Below, piece by piece: positions 14,330-25,734 of a DNA stretch of 64,000 bases. The position numbers were made by a program, and so were the translations under genes. The DNA is taken from positions 56,510,593-56,574,592 of the forward strand of contig OX419759.1 in assembly GCA_948567375.1 (NCBI GenBank). Direction: 5' to 3'. Numbering within the stretch: position 1 is the first letter of the stretch; the number at the start of each line of letters is the position of its first letter. Source of the stretch: Lunularia cruciata. Its lineage: Eukaryota; Streptophyta; Marchantiopsida; Lunulariales; Lunulariaceae. Below the pieces are notes generated by a model. It saw only the letters and a program-made list of their open reading frames with translations. It did no database searches and was not told where the DNA came from.

Positions 14330-14800
14330 ATGGAGGGTCACCAAGACTGGAAGTTGAGGCTTTGCAAGGTTTCCCAAGGGTTTGAGTTGATTTTAGGAGT
14401 TGATTTGAGGAAAAAATAATTTAGAATCAAATTTGAAGAGAGTGTTGAAAGGATCCAAAAACATACACTACTTGGACAAAAGAGTGATTCTAAGTGCTTT
14501 TTATGTGGAGAGAAGGGACATAAGGCAAATTAATGACTATTGATCTTCAAGATCAAGAGACAGCAAAAAGAGAGGCTTACTTGACTTGCAATTGCATGTT
14601 GGACCTTCTTCACCAAGATTGGAGAGAGGAGATTGAAGACCAAAGAGTTATGTGAGGTTTGTGCAGTGGAAGGACTTCCAAAGGGACATGAGTGTAGTGG
14701 AGTAACACCACTTTTGGAGACTTTGGTGAAAGATCTTGGAGAGAGTCTTAGTATAACTACAAAGAAACTACCACATTCAATAGTCAATTTTTCAAGATTA
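14330..14800 (+). pseudogene. Element E: accessory zinc-knuckle ORF upstream of gag
   Basis: Starting at ATGGAGGGTCACCAAGAC, the frame encodes an accessory protein with a CCHC zinc knuckle (CFLCGEKGHKA), followed by decay of the final cysteine. A second cysteine cluster (CEVCAVEGLPKGHEC) comes next, and the tail is LLETLVKDLGESLS. The same ORF is better preserved in element A (25735-26204, minus) and partly deleted in B (28140-28370). A TAA after the first 37 or so codons and frame changes break it. It lies in the leader between the primer-binding site and gag, where ordinary Ty3 elements have no gene. Confidence 0.6.
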
Positions 14801-14834
14801 GTGATGCAAATCAACTTATGGATAAACTATCCAT

Positions 14835-14957
14835 GAGAGAGAGAGAGAGAGAGAGAAGAGATTGGCAAGAAGAGCCTTAGGAGAGTTTGACTATTGCACC
14901 TATTTAGAACTTTCTTCCAGATGAGAGTTATGAGAGATTGATGAGTGAAGTTACAAT
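14835..14957 (+). pseudogene. Element E: (GA)n tract and gag fragment
   Basis: A run of about eleven GA units (14835-14857) joins the leader directly to the middle of gag. The fragment reads DESYERLMSEVT, as in the gag of A and B. About 370 bp present in B (leader end plus the gag start) are missing, apparently by deletion between GA-rich stretches. After about 14957 the sequence no longer resembles the family. Confidence 0.7.
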
Positions 14958-14964
14958 TGTACAT

Positions 14965-15617
14965 ATAAACATTGCTACACAATATACACCATTGTCAACA
15001 ACATACACTATGGAAGTGCAACTCATACATAAGGTGTACATGAACTCTAAAGTGCCACAATAATCAGTTCTTTTTCAACTCAAATCACACTCAAAGAGAT
15101 CAGTACTTGACCATCCACTCAACACTCTAGCAACAAGTGGGCAGTAATTATTGTCAAGGAACACCCACTCTACTTAAGAGACTCTAGGTGACACTTGCTA
15201 GCCTTTGTCCACCATAACCAAGAACTCAAAGGCTCAACATCAGATAAGTGAGCTCTCTAGAGCTACACTTCAAAGTTATACCCCTTTGCTTGTCTTAGGT
15301 CTCCAACCCTAATGGTGCCATTGATGGCACATCTGATGGTGCAAATGGTGCCATTAATAAGGGGTTCCACCATGTGATTAGTAGCCCTAACATGAAATCA
15401 GACCGTCAACAAGTAGTCCATGAGTAACTACCAAAATACCTATGACTACAAATACTACTACTCCAATATCCAAGCAATCTAGCTTTGATACCACACATGT
15501 CATGACAACTATCATGCGTATATACTTTACTACACAATATACATTGTTGTAAACATTATATATTATAGAAGCACAACTCACACATAAAAGCATACATGAA
15601 CTCTAAAGTGCCATAAT
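14965..15617. repeat. Diverged direct repeats of about 95 bp
   Basis: The block around 14965-15060 (CTACACAATATACACCATTG ... GTACATGAACTCTAAAGTGC) recurs at 15518-15617 (CTACACAATATACATTGTTG ... CATACATGAACTCTAAAGTG). The spacing is about 553 bp and identity about 75-80 percent. The copies could be LTR fragments of a small or decayed element. Between them lies the inverted partner of 13050-13110 and a triplet-rich phrase around GGTGCCATTGATGG. Confidence 0.6.
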
Positions 15618-15771
15618 TGTCCCCTAGATGGCAGTTAGGTCCCTCTAACTCCATATAGCTATCTACTCAAAATATATGATATACCTATGGTGGGCAAAGA
15701 TCAAGAGACCAAGTGCTATCAATCCCTATCATTACTTGCTTGTCTACAATTTATACTATATAAGGGATGAA

Positions 15772-16077
15772 CTAGTTATATGCCAAGTATATTTGGAACA
15801 TCAAAATTATTCTTGAGGAACCATCATGAGGAGAGGAGTCAAACATGCCATATGCCATCCTCCCAAAACAACTATCACACACTAACATAGTAGTAGGTTT
15901 ACCAAAAGAACAGCATAAGATACACCACAAGCTTGTATATACAAGTGCCAAGCTTGGGTCTATAGTACCATCAATGTTTAGGAGGTGGCATGGAGCACAA
16001 TTATGCAGATGATCCTTCCAAAAAACACCACCATGTCCTTCCAACACAAGGACTCTGGAAGGCAAAACCTCATGCAT
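15772..16077 (-). pseudogene. Element D: degenerate PHD-finger-like segment
   Basis: The minus-strand frame of about 101 codons has paired cysteines in PHD spacing: NCAPC, then WCILC, then MLVCDSC. A decayed stretch follows where a PHD finger would have Gly-Trp-His-Met and a later Cys pair. LVCDSC followed by G is typical of PHD fingers (C4HC3), which bind histone H3 tails in chromatin proteins. It lies downstream of the integrase of element D on the same strand, so I infer that it was the C-terminal part of that element's pol. The histidine and last cysteines are not visible. An alternative is a cysteine-rich frame unrelated to PHD fingers. Confidence 0.45.
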
Positions 16078-16599
16078 TCTAAAGATAGTGCGGTAGTAAC
16101 ATCAAGTGTCATTGGTGTTGTTTTTGTGGATGTACATAGTTAGCTGAATCAATTTATAACCTACTCAAATCAATGGATCAATCTATAACTTGCTCCTCAA
16201 ATAGTACCATAGAATAAGGTATCCCTATGTTGAGCAATTGCCAAGTTCTCAAAGGCCATTGGCATCAATCTCTTAAAGATCTTTGCCCATTGAGATCATG
16301 CACTCATCTATGTGTTTGGATCATTTAAGTCCAAAATGACAATAGTATCTTGATGAATGGTTGCAAGTAAATCTAGATCTTGTCTATATAGTCAAAAGTA
16401 AGGAGAGAAGGATGCTAAGGAGACTTGCCGGCTGAATTGATAGCCCATGGCTAGCCAAGGTAACTAGAGATCCTAATCTCCTAAGTGGCTTCTCTACAAA
16501 CCATACTTATGCAATCCTCTCTTTACCATCTAAACCACTCTCTTTACTAAGCCATCTGCCTCAAGGTATCTTGGGAGATAGTAAAATCATCAATTGAGG

Positions 16600-17060
16600 C
16601 CTTGTCAAACAAGACCTAAAACTCCCCCAAGAACTCTTTACCTTGATCAATCAAAACCTCAATTGGTGCACCAACATGACTAAGAGCCCAATCAAGAAAT
16701 GAATAAGATGTCCCTTCATTGGGCTTGTTAAGAAGTGCCACCAACTCAATCCACTTGGAAAAGTGCTCCACCATAACCAAAACATAGTGACGATGTCTAA
16801 CAATCAATGGTAAAGGTCAAACAAAGTCCAAACTCCAATTGTAACCCAATCCCATGATAGGTAATGGGTGTAATTGTGGTATAAGAGTGTTAAATGATAC
16901 TCTAACTTGGTCACAAACCATACATTTGGCAACAAACTACTATACATTAGTCAACATACTGCACCACCAATAATGACTTTGGAGTAAGCTAAATGTTTGC
17001 TTTACTCCAAAATGTCCTAGCTCCTCATGAGCACGGTAGACTAATTGTGGTCTTTAAGAA
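16600..17060 (-). pseudogene. Element D: integrase remnant
   Basis: Reading right to left, the minus strand first gives a zinc-binding N-terminus: HEELGHFGVKQTFSLLQSHYWW with HH, then CMVCDQ with CC. A linker PLPIMGLG and the core start (WSLDF) follow. The segment 16616-16807 reads VMVEHFSKWIELVALLNK ... GAPIEVLIDQGKEFLGEF, which carries the second catalytic Asp and the region before the Glu. Several stops and frame breaks are present. This is a Ty3/gypsy integrase, the enzyme that inserts the cDNA into chromosomes. Confidence 0.8.
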
Positions 17061-17399
17061 AAAAGTGGTACTACTTGCACTCTACCATCCTCTTATACAC
17101 AAAGAAGGTGTTTTCCCTCCAATCTAAACTGCTTGGCTTGTTAAAGAATATGGTCTCTCTCCTTGGCATCAACAATGCCACCCACAATACCAATGCAAAG
17201 ATAATCCATCACTAAGACATTATCATGAATATCTCATTGAATTGTACCAATATCTCCATCCTCCGGATCTATGACCTCAATAACTCCTCTAGTATGTGTC
17301 AAGAGAGATACCACTAAAACCTCAAAAAATTATACATAGAAAGGTAGGTGCATGTTAACCTAACATCATCTCCTTATTTATCTCACCATGCAAATGTGC

Positions 17400-18955
17400 T
17401 TTGCTCTGATCCTACTAATTGGGACATGGGGTTTTTACTCAATCCGTCTATATCCCGTTCACCACTCTAGGTCTATGAATAACCATAAAATCATACTCTT
17501 ACAAAATCAGAGCCCATCATACAAACTTCCTTGAAAGCTTGTCAAACTCCATCAACCACTTTAGTGGTTGATGATCAATGATGAGAATGAAGGGGTTACC
17601 AAATAGATAACATTGGAAATATGCTACTACCCACATTTTTGCCAAGCTCCAACGTACTCCAATCAATGTGAACCTAGAATGGTCATCCCCTGATTGGTCT
17701 CCTAAGAATTGGAGTAAATGTCAACCTCTCCTTGAGCTCTATAAAAGCTCTTTCATGTTGATCTCCCAACACCCACTCATGTGTAATTTTGGTCAACTTT
17801 GTCAAGGCCTTGGCAATGGCACTAAATCCTCTAACATAGGGGCAATACAGGGTTGCCAACTCAAGGAATGCTCACACTTTATTCACATACATAGGCCAAG
17901 GAATATGTGGAATAGCCTCTACCTTGGCCTGCTGAACACCAAGTTCACAAAGGTAGATAGTGTGACCTAAATACTCAACCTACTCATGAAAGAATATACA
18001 CTTCCTAAGATAAAATTTGAGTCCATGAGATCTTAATCTTTTAAACACCTCCAACAAATGTCTCTCATGCTCCTCCACAATAATGCTATAGACCAAGATG
18101 CCATCAATATAGCATCAAGCAAAATCCAATCTTGCTAGGATCCTATCCATGACCCTTTGGAACTCATAGGAGTGTTCTTTAACCCAAATGGTAAAAACTT
18201 CTACTAATATAATACATCCTTGCTGTGAGGATCAATAGGCCAAAATACTATCTTGACTTATCTTCCTCCTTGATTGGCAATTGATGATATCTTACTCTAA
18301 GATCCAAAGTATTGAAGACCTTTACATGCCCAATCGCACCAAAGATCTCCTTTGATGTAACCATGGCATACCAATCAGCCCTAGTATGTCGTTGATAGGA
18401 TAGCAATCTACACACATCTACCTATTTGTGTAATTACCATGCATATCCTTCTTGGTTGGCATTACTATAGTTGATTTTTACTCTCCATGTAAAATCTCCA
18501 CCAAACCAGCTTTAAAAAGGTCTCTATTCCGGCTCTAAATGAATGCTCTTTCCATGTTACTATATATGTAAGGATGTAAAAAAACTGATGTATCACTAGT
18601 AAGCTCAATCCAAATACCAAGTCCTTCTAGAGAACCTAAATCCTTTGTATTGAAAGTAAAACAACTCATGTAACTCCTCAAGAATGTCCAAACTCTGTCT
18701 TTCCTTTTCTATAAGCTTGTGTCCAAGATCTAGCTCTCAAGTATCATCTATAATTGATATAGGAGTGGAAAATGTACTAACTAGCTACTACACTGGGCTC
18801 TTGGGAGCAATAATGTCATGCTCCCAACCACAAGAGTGCCTAACCTTAGCGTGGAAAACTCCCTCTGATCTGGTTGCAAGCTCCATACATCTTCTAGCTG
18901 CATCCCAAGAAGACTAAGGGTGTAACACAAGTAGACCATGCTCACTTGAATTAAA
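17400..18955 (-). pseudogene. Element D: RT/RNase H remnant
   Basis: Minus-strand translation gives reverse transcriptase and RNase H in order. The RT entry is NMERAFI, then STIVMPTKKDMHGN near 18470-18500. The active-site region is YIDGILVYS near 18088-18111, where the second catalytic Asp is replaced by Gly. The RT thumb is HERHLLEVFKRLRSHGLKF, and RNase H includes IIDHQPLKWLMEFDKLS near 17550. Many stops are present. It is of the Ty3/gypsy type with an STIVMPxKKD entry motif. The right end is cut at 18955 by the intact left end of the B LTR. The upstream protease and gag of D are absent on the far side of B. Confidence 0.78.
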
Positions 18956-19645
18956 TGTAACACCCATTTGTGCATGTGTGTGGTATTGTGATATTTAGCT
19001 TGGTATTACAAGTACTTGAGAGATATTATTTATATAGAGATAAAGGATGGTTCTACATTAATCATGATTAGCTAAAGTAAGTCATAGCTAAGATAGAGTG
19101 GACCTTACTTTATAGGAAGTAGAAAAGATGAGCACCACTATTTTGGATTCTAGTGTGTTGAATTGGTATTATTCCTAGGTGTTTGGCGTTGAGGAAGGAG
19201 TTGAGAAATCTTGGGCCCACTGGCCTTTTTGTTTTGGATTCTTCTATAGTCCAATGATAGCCCATATGAAGGAATCCTTGACTTAGTGGTTGGGTCAAGA
19301 TATCACATGCTAGTGGAATATGCCCATGTGAATGGATATTCCTTTCTACTTTTGACTTTACTTGACTTTTAGCCTAGTAACTTGAGTTACTCCAGTAATT
19401 AGTAACTTTGTACGTATGTAACTATTTCACAAGTATATAAACAAGGGATGAGGAGGTACTCATCATCCTTTCATTTGCAACTATCTCTCTCTCATTGAGT
19501 TCTCTAGTGAGCAATGTCTTGAGTCTTGGAGTGTTAGCCTTGGAGGGGTATGATAGAGATGGGGTTCCTTGCCTTCTTAGTCTATGGTGCGCTACCATAA
19601 TAGCCATCAGAGGTTCATCTTGAGTGAGAGACAGGCCGGCTCACA
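18956..19645 (+). repeat. Element B 5' LTR
   Basis: The LTR is 690 bp, starting TGTAACACCC and ending GGCTCACA. A TATA box (TATATAA, 19434-19441) lies about 200 bp before the end, followed by the R/U5 region that is highly conserved among all five LTR copies of the family. It is followed by TTTT and the primer-binding site. Confidence 0.92.
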
Positions 19646-19649
19646 TTTT

Positions 19650-19666
19650 TGGTTCCGTTGTCGGGA
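19650..19666 (+). promoter_or_regulatory. Element B primer-binding site (tRNA-Glu type)
   Basis: TGGTTCCGTTGTCGGGA differs at one base from TGGTTCCGTTGCCGGGA, the complement of plant tRNA-Glu's 3' end. It primes minus-strand cDNA synthesis. The spacing of four T residues after the LTR is shared with elements A and E. Confidence 0.7.
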
Positions 19667-19851
19667 CCTCTCTAGAAGGCAAGATAATGTTCCATGTTCA
19701 ATTCTATATTAGGCAGAAGGAGGCTATGAGAGCTCACTTGGAGAGAACATTAGGAGAAGAGAGGGCTGAACTTATGTTAGAGAACCAAAATCTATTTGTA
19801 TACCTTGTAATTCATTATGATGTCTTTGAAGTGATTTTGTACATCTTGTAC

Positions 19852-20542
19852 TGTGAGCCGGCCTGTCTCTCACTCAGGATGAACCTCTGATGGCTATTAT
19901 GGTAGCGCACCATGGACTAAGAAGGCAAGGAACCCCAACTCCATCATACTCCTCCAAGGCTAACACTCAAAGACTCAAGACATTGCTCACTAGAGAACTC
20001 AATGAGAGAGAGATAGTTGCAAATGAAAGGATGATGAGTACCTCCTCACCCCTTGTTTATATACTTGTGAAATAGTTACGTACCAAAGTTACTAATTACC
20101 GCAGTAACTCAAGTTACTAGACTAAAAGTCAAGTAAAGTTAAAAAGTAGAAAGGAATATCTATTCACATGGGCATATTCCCCTAAGCATATGGTCTTATC
20201 TTGACCAACCACTAAGTCAAGGATTCCTTCACATGGGCTATCCTTGGACTAAAGAAGAATTCAAAACAAAAAGGCTTACGGGCCCAAGAGTTCTCAACTC
20301 TTTCCTCAAAGCCAAACACCTAGGAATAATACCAAGTCAACACACTAAAATCCAAAGTAGTGGTGCTCATCTTTTCTACTTCCTCTAAAGTAAGGTCCCC
20401 TCTATCTTAGCTATGATTAACTTTAGCTAACCATGACTAATATAGAACCATCCTTTATCTCTACATAAATAATATCTCTTAAGTACTTGTAATACCAAAC
20501 TAAATATCACAATACCACACACATGCACACATGGGTGTTACA
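19852..20542 (-). repeat. Element A 3' LTR
   Basis: It runs from TGTGAGCCGG to GGGTGTTACA on the plus strand. The TATA box (TATATAAA on the minus strand) is at 20056-20063. The adjacent internal sequence, GTCCGGGTGTAAA on the minus strand, is where a polypurine tract is expected; it is less purine-rich than in B. Confidence 0.93.
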
Positions 20543-20599
20543 TTTACACCCGGACTAAGTTTTCACTTTGTCCTCAAACTGAAGGTCTCTCTACATTCT

Positions 20600-21900
20600 A
20601 TGGTACATCTTCAACTTATCATAGTTAATCCGATCAAAGTGCTTCCTCCCAACTCCTTGAGATCATAGGTGTAATTTCCCCACACCTTCTCCACTATGAA
20701 AGGTCCAAAGTACTTACGCAAAAACTTCTTTTGCACTCTCTTGAATTGAATGGAATCAAACAACATTATCCAATCACCTTCTTTGAAAGGCTCCACCTTC
20801 TTCTTGCCTTGCCTCTTGTCATAGCTCTCCTTTTGTTTCCTTTGGGCTTGCTCCACTTGAACCATAGCAACTGCTCTTGCCTCTTCCAAGTCCATGAGTT
20901 GATCCTTCCTTGACTTCTTTGCATCACCTCCTTGTGCTTTCTTCAATCTCTTATGAATGCTTTGGAAGGTAGGAAGAACAAAGTGAATAGGTAAGGTAGA
21001 CTCAATACCATATACCCGTTGAAATGGAGAATATCCGGTAGAAGTCTTCATGGTTGTCCTATACTTCCACAAAAGAGAGTGCATGAATCCTCTTGTCCCA
21101 ATGATGTTTAGCCCCCTCTATTTCTGCATCTTTGGCCAACATCATGCACAAGGTCTGATTGGTTCTCTCTGCCAAGCCATTGGAATTTGGCTTATAGGAT
21201 GTAGTTACTCTATGTGTGATAGAGAAATGTTGTAGCATGGCTGTAGTAATGCTTCTTGTAAACTCTCCTCCTCTTTAAAAAACTAACTCCAAAGGGCATC
21301 CAAATCTAATGATAATGCGTTCATAAAGAAATCTACCCACTTCATCTCCATTTTTGTCCCTCAATGGTCTAGCCTCAGCCCACTTGGTAAGGTTATTAGT
21401 AACTACCACAATGTACCAATTGTTCCTTGGGGTTCTATTGAGAGGACCTACAAAATCAATTCCCCACTTCTCAAAAGGTCCTAGCAATGGAATTGATCTA
21501 AGTGGTAGAGTGGATGTAGACTTTCTAGCAAAAGATTGACAAACATGACAAGTTTTGCAATAATCAAGACAATCCTTGAAAATCCCTCTCCAATGGTAAC
21601 TTGCATCTAGAATCTTGAAAGCAGTCACCTTTCTTGCAAAGTGTCCTCCACATACTAAACCTTCATGAAACTTCTTTATGAGTAAGATAGATTCTTCCTT
21701 ACCCCCTTTCATGCAAAGTGTCCTCCACATACTAAACCTTCATGAAACTCCTTTATGAGTAAGACAGACTCTTCCTTACCCACTGCTCCTTGAAGTAGAC
21801 CATCTGCTCCTTGGTGAAAAATAATATCCTCCACCATTGTGTAAGGTCAAGATCTTGCTGCAAGTGCCTTCCTCTCCCTAGCATGCATCCCTTCTAGATA
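20600..21900 (-). pseudogene. Element A integrase (broken)
   Basis: The zinc-binding N-terminus reads HEGLVCGGHF with HH, then CKTCHVC. The core begins KWGIDFVGPLNR with the first catalytic Asp, followed by YIVVVTNNLTKWAEA and FGCPLELV before the second Asp. The C-terminal part includes TTMKTSTGYSPFQRVYGIES and GDWIMLFDS. A 77-bp tandem duplication at about 21635-21788 shifts the frame inside the zinc domain. Further frameshifts occur after LELV and near 21070-21100. Intact, it would insert the element's cDNA; here it cannot be made as one protein. Confidence 0.88.
21635..21788. repeat. 77-bp tandem duplication inside element A integrase
   Basis: TGCAAAGTGTCCTCCACATA begins at 21635 and again at 21712. 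Each copy continues through CTTTATGAGTAAGA to CTTCCTTACCC, with only a few differences. Because 77 is not a multiple of three, it changes the frame. Element B has a single copy here. Confidence 0.9.
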
Positions 21901-21901
21901 G

Positions 21902-23060
21902 TTACCTCTTGTCACAAAAATCCACAATCTCCTTGTACTCCATTGGAACCTCTTGAGTGATTGAGATTGTCATGAGCTCCTCATCCGGGAAGGAATCATC
22001 CACTGGCTCATCTCCATCATGATCATAGGCTCTAAATAACAAATCAGCATTTGCATGTTTCTTTCCTGGCCTATCCTCAATGGTGTAGTCATACTCAAAC
22101 AAGAGTATCATCCACCTTGCTAGTCTACCTTCAACATTAGGCTTGTTAAAGATGTACTTCAAAGCCTTGTGATCCGTGAAAATGGTGGTTTTCCCTCCAA
22201 TCAAGTAGTGTCTAAACTTCTTGAGACCAAAGATCACTGCCAACCCTTCTCTTTCCATGATAGAGTAGTTCTTCTCTGTTGAAACCATCTGCCTACTAGC
22301 ATAAGCTATTGAATGATCATGCCCACCTTGGTCTAATTGACTAAGAGTGCATCCTATAGCTACATTAGAAGCATCAGTGTAGAGGATGAAAGGCTTACTC
22401 CAATCAGGTTTAGCAAGAATTGGAGCTACAATAAGGGATTGCTTGAGCTCCTCAAAAGATTTGAGAGCCTTCTTGTCCTCCAAAATCACCATGTAATCCA
22501 CACCCTTCTTCATGTAGATGGTCAATGCATAAGCCTTGTTGGAAAATAAGAAGATGAACCTCCTATAGTATCCAACCATCCTTAAGAATTGGCGTAACTT
22601 TGTCAAGCTTGAAGGGAATGGAAGGTCTGAGATTTTCCTCACCTTCTCAAGATCAATTGCTATTCCATCCTTGGAGATGATGTGCCCCAAAAGTAGACCT
22701 TCCTCACATCCAAAAATGCACTTCTTTGGGTTGAGTGATGCATTTGCCTCATCCAAGCATTGCAAGACCTTGATAAGGTGCTCAAAGTGCTCCTCCTTGC
22801 TCCCATAGACACAAAAGTCATCAATGAAGTCTCTCACAAATTTCCCAATGAAAGGTTCAAATACCTTGTTCATGAACCGTGGGAATGTGGCAGGAGCATT
22901 GCAAAGCCCAAAAGGCATGACCTTGAAAGCATAAGTTCCTTAAGGTGTGGTGAATGTGGTGAGTTGTTGATGCTCTGGTGCAATCTTGATTTGGTTATAT
23001 CTTCTATAACCATCTCCAAAACAGTTACCTCTCATGACTTGCAACTTCCTCCAAGATCTC
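21902..23060 (-). pseudogene. Element A reverse transcriptase and RNase H
   Basis: A long open segment of 338 codons starts MPFGLCNAPATF. It includes the catalytic loop FIDDFCVYG (22803-22829) with both Asp residues intact and the RT thumb. RNase H includes ILYTDASNVAIGCTLSQ, then EKNYSIMEREGLAVIFGLKKF, then TDHKALKYIF. The C-terminus leads to the integrase linker. Upstream, the RT palm start (YNQIKIAPEHQQLTTF) is in a different frame from the entry region, because of a single extra A in GAGAGGTAACTG. Element B has exactly the same extra base. A TAA also follows TLR near 22940. The enzyme would copy the element RNA into DNA. Confidence 0.9.
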
Positions 23061-24538
23061 ATCAATGAATGGCAATGGGTAGTAGTCCTTCTTGGTAACA
23101 ACGTTGAGCTTCTTGTAATCCACACATACCTAGAACTTGCCATTCTTTTTCTTCACAGTGACAATTGGAAACACCCATTCTGAATTCTCTATCTCAAAGA
23201 TAAATCCAGCCTCCTTGAGCTTATCAATCTCCTCCTTCACAACCAAAGATATTGGTGGGCAAATGCGATGTTGCTTTTGGCGGATTGGTCTTGCATGTGA
23301 CTCCACCTCTATCTTGTGCTCCTCCAAGGTGACTTCCTTGGAATCTTGGTAACTAAAAGCAAAAACATGGATGAACTTGCGGAAAATCTCCTCAAATCTC
23401 ACCTTCTCCTCCTTGGTAACATTTGGGCCATACTTGAGGGTAGCTAACCTTCTCTCTACCTCCTCAAGTGTCAATGGTGATTTATCTAGGTCCTTCAAAA
23501 CCTCTGGCTTAGGAGCAACATCCTTAGCACATAAGGGATACACATTTGAATCAAATTTAGATTCATCCTCCTCCGTGGAAGTCTCCTCTTCAATGCTTAT
23601 ATCCACACCTGAAGCTCCTTCTTCAATATTTGATTCCCAATAATCAGAAGATGGTGTATCTGAATGTGAAGTGTTGGTGGTGTTAGTCACAAGAATTGTG
23701 ACTCTATAGTTTGATGGCCCAATCCTCAAGTACCCTTTGTGCCATTGATCAATTGTGCATGCTATTCTCAACCATGGCCTCCCAAGAAGTAAGTCATAGC
23801 TTGAGTCCTTCAAGACTTGGAAAGTCATGAGATTTTGAACTCCCTTGACTGAAACTACCACTTTATCCATCACCCCTATTGGTTGAACTTGTTGCTTGTT
23901 TGCCATGCTCACCACAAATGTTGAAGGTCTTGAGGGTATCATACCGACCTCTTCATCAACCTTTCTGACATGGCATTCACTGCTGATCCTCCATCAACAA
24001 GTGCATCCTTGATGTTGTGATTATTCACTCTCACATCAATCTTGGAGGCATATTCACAAGCCTCCCATGGTGCTGGCTTGGCATCCACCACCCCCATTGA
24101 TATTGGAGCTTTTGCCTTCTTCTTCCTCTTGCTCCTTGTGGAACTCAAACCACCTCTAAGCTCCTTTCTCAAGGTAGGGTTCAAAGCAATTAATTGGCCC
24201 ATTGTGATGTTAGCGTTGTGGCTACCAACATCCTCCAGCACATTGTAGTTCCACTGTTGCTTTGAAATCAAGATGTCCTCCATCCCCAACTTCTTCCTTG
24301 GAATCTTTGTCGTTGATGGTGTTGAGGTGCAAGTGCTCCTAGTAGACATAGGAGTATCCTTGCTTGGAGTAAATCCTTGAGAAGAATGAACATCCTTTGC
24401 AAAACGAGCTCTCTTCTTCTCTTGTGCCAAAAGCTCCAAATTAAGACCCTTGGAGTTTGAGCACTCTCCCTTCTCATACTTTCTCTCAACCACATCTATG
24501 GATGCTATCCCCTTACCTTTGTTGGGATTAGGAGCCAC
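23061..24538 (-). pseudogene. Element A protease and RT entry region
   Basis: The frame 24538 to 23939 carries the end of gag and the aspartic protease motif ALVDGGSAVNAM, with Asp-Gly-Gly in place of the common Asp-Ser/Thr-Gly; this variant occurs in several plant Ty3 lineages. A frameshift after SERLMKR passes to the frame 23942-23130. That frame holds the protease end (LLLGRPWLRIA), an acidic linker (EEETSTEEDESKFD) and the RT entry (EEIDKLKEAGFIFEIENSEW). The protease would cut the Gag-Pol polyprotein. Confidence 0.85.
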
Positions 24539-25495
24539 TTGGGTTTCACTACCTCCTTCTTTCCCTCTATTGGCTCCCTCATAACCCCTTCCCCCATGGT
24601 AAGAGGAATTTGGGCAATTCCTTTACATATGGCCTCTTCCTCCACAACCAAAACAATTTCTATCATTGAAATTGTTGGCTGGTTGGCCTCCTCTATATGA
24701 ATAGTTTCCATAACTCCTAGGCCCTCTCCCTACATTCTGATCCACCTCTCTCTTCTCCCATAGTTGCACCACATTGATCTTGAGATTCGCAAGTTGTTTT
24801 GTGATGGTTTGAAGTGGATCTTTTGGTGGAAGTGCAAGAACTAGAGAAACTACTACTTGTGGTGCAACCCTTGCCACCAAAGTATCAGAAGTTCCACCAT
24901 ACTTGTAGCCTTGAAGAGTATGCCCAACTTCCTTCACCACCATATCACTCTCATCCCCTTCCAAACTCTCCTCCATATGAATTGCAATCTTGACAGCTTC
25001 AACCTTGGAAGAAGGTTTCTCATATCTCACCTTGCTTCTAATTTATGGTCTGAATCCTCCCACAAAACTCTTGGTGAGCATGGCTCCTATGCCAATCATA
25101 GTAGTCTCCACATCATCTCCACCCTTCCTCAACACTATGTGAAATCTGGACTCTAACTTTTCCACTCTTTCCACATAGACTCTCACTTTCTCTCCATCTC
25201 TTTGCTTGAGAAAGGTAACCTCACTCATCAATCTCTCATAACTCTCATCAAGAAGAAAGTTCTCAATGAGTGCTGAAGTCAAAGTCTCCCAAGACTCTTC
25301 TTGCCCATCTCTCCTCTCTCTCTTTTGGTATTCTAACTCATACCATGTAAGTGGTGCATCCTCAAAGAAATCTGGTAATAATAAGGCCCACTCATTCTTC
25401 CTCCTCTCATTGTTTCCTATGCGAGCTCTCTTGAAGTCTCTGACAAAGGCCTCCACATCTTCTCCATCCTTGCCAATGAAAACCGGAAGTTTCAC
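24539..25495 (-). pseudogene. Element A gag (broken by two stops)
   Basis: It starts at ATG 25495-25493 with MKLPVFIGKDGEDVEAFVRD and carries the retrotransposon gag core (WALLLPDFFEDAPLTWYELE ... VTFLKQRDGEKVRVYVERVE). A TAA after GGFRP corresponds to CAA in B. The zinc knuckle NCFGCGGRGHM is cut by a second TAA, again CAA in B. Gag forms the cytoplasmic particle and packages RNA. Element A keeps the zinc-knuckle His that B has lost. Confidence 0.9.
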
Positions 25496-25734
25496 GATCT
25501 TGACCTCTCACTCTCTTTCTTTCTCTCAATCTTTTTTTCTCTTTTCTTTTCTCTCACTCTATAAGTAATAGAGTATGTACATGACTAACACCATTTGAGA
25601 GTAATCCACCCTAGGGAAAAAAAGGCTCAGGTTGCTCCAAGATTTCTATAGCAACATCAAATCCTAGAGTGTATATTAATCAAACCCTCATGGATACTTT
25701 ATCCATAAGTTGAAAGATTATCTCCATCACTAAT

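Noticed and set aside
14835..14857. (GA)n as a GAGA-type regulatory site
   Set aside because: It sits at a deletion junction in a dead element and derives from GA-rich gag sequence.
19422..20075. Nearly identical 61-codon frames (starting MAIMVAHH or similar) at several places
   Set aside because: They lie inside the R/U5 part of the A/B LTRs, antisense to the elements, and repeat only because the LTR repeats.
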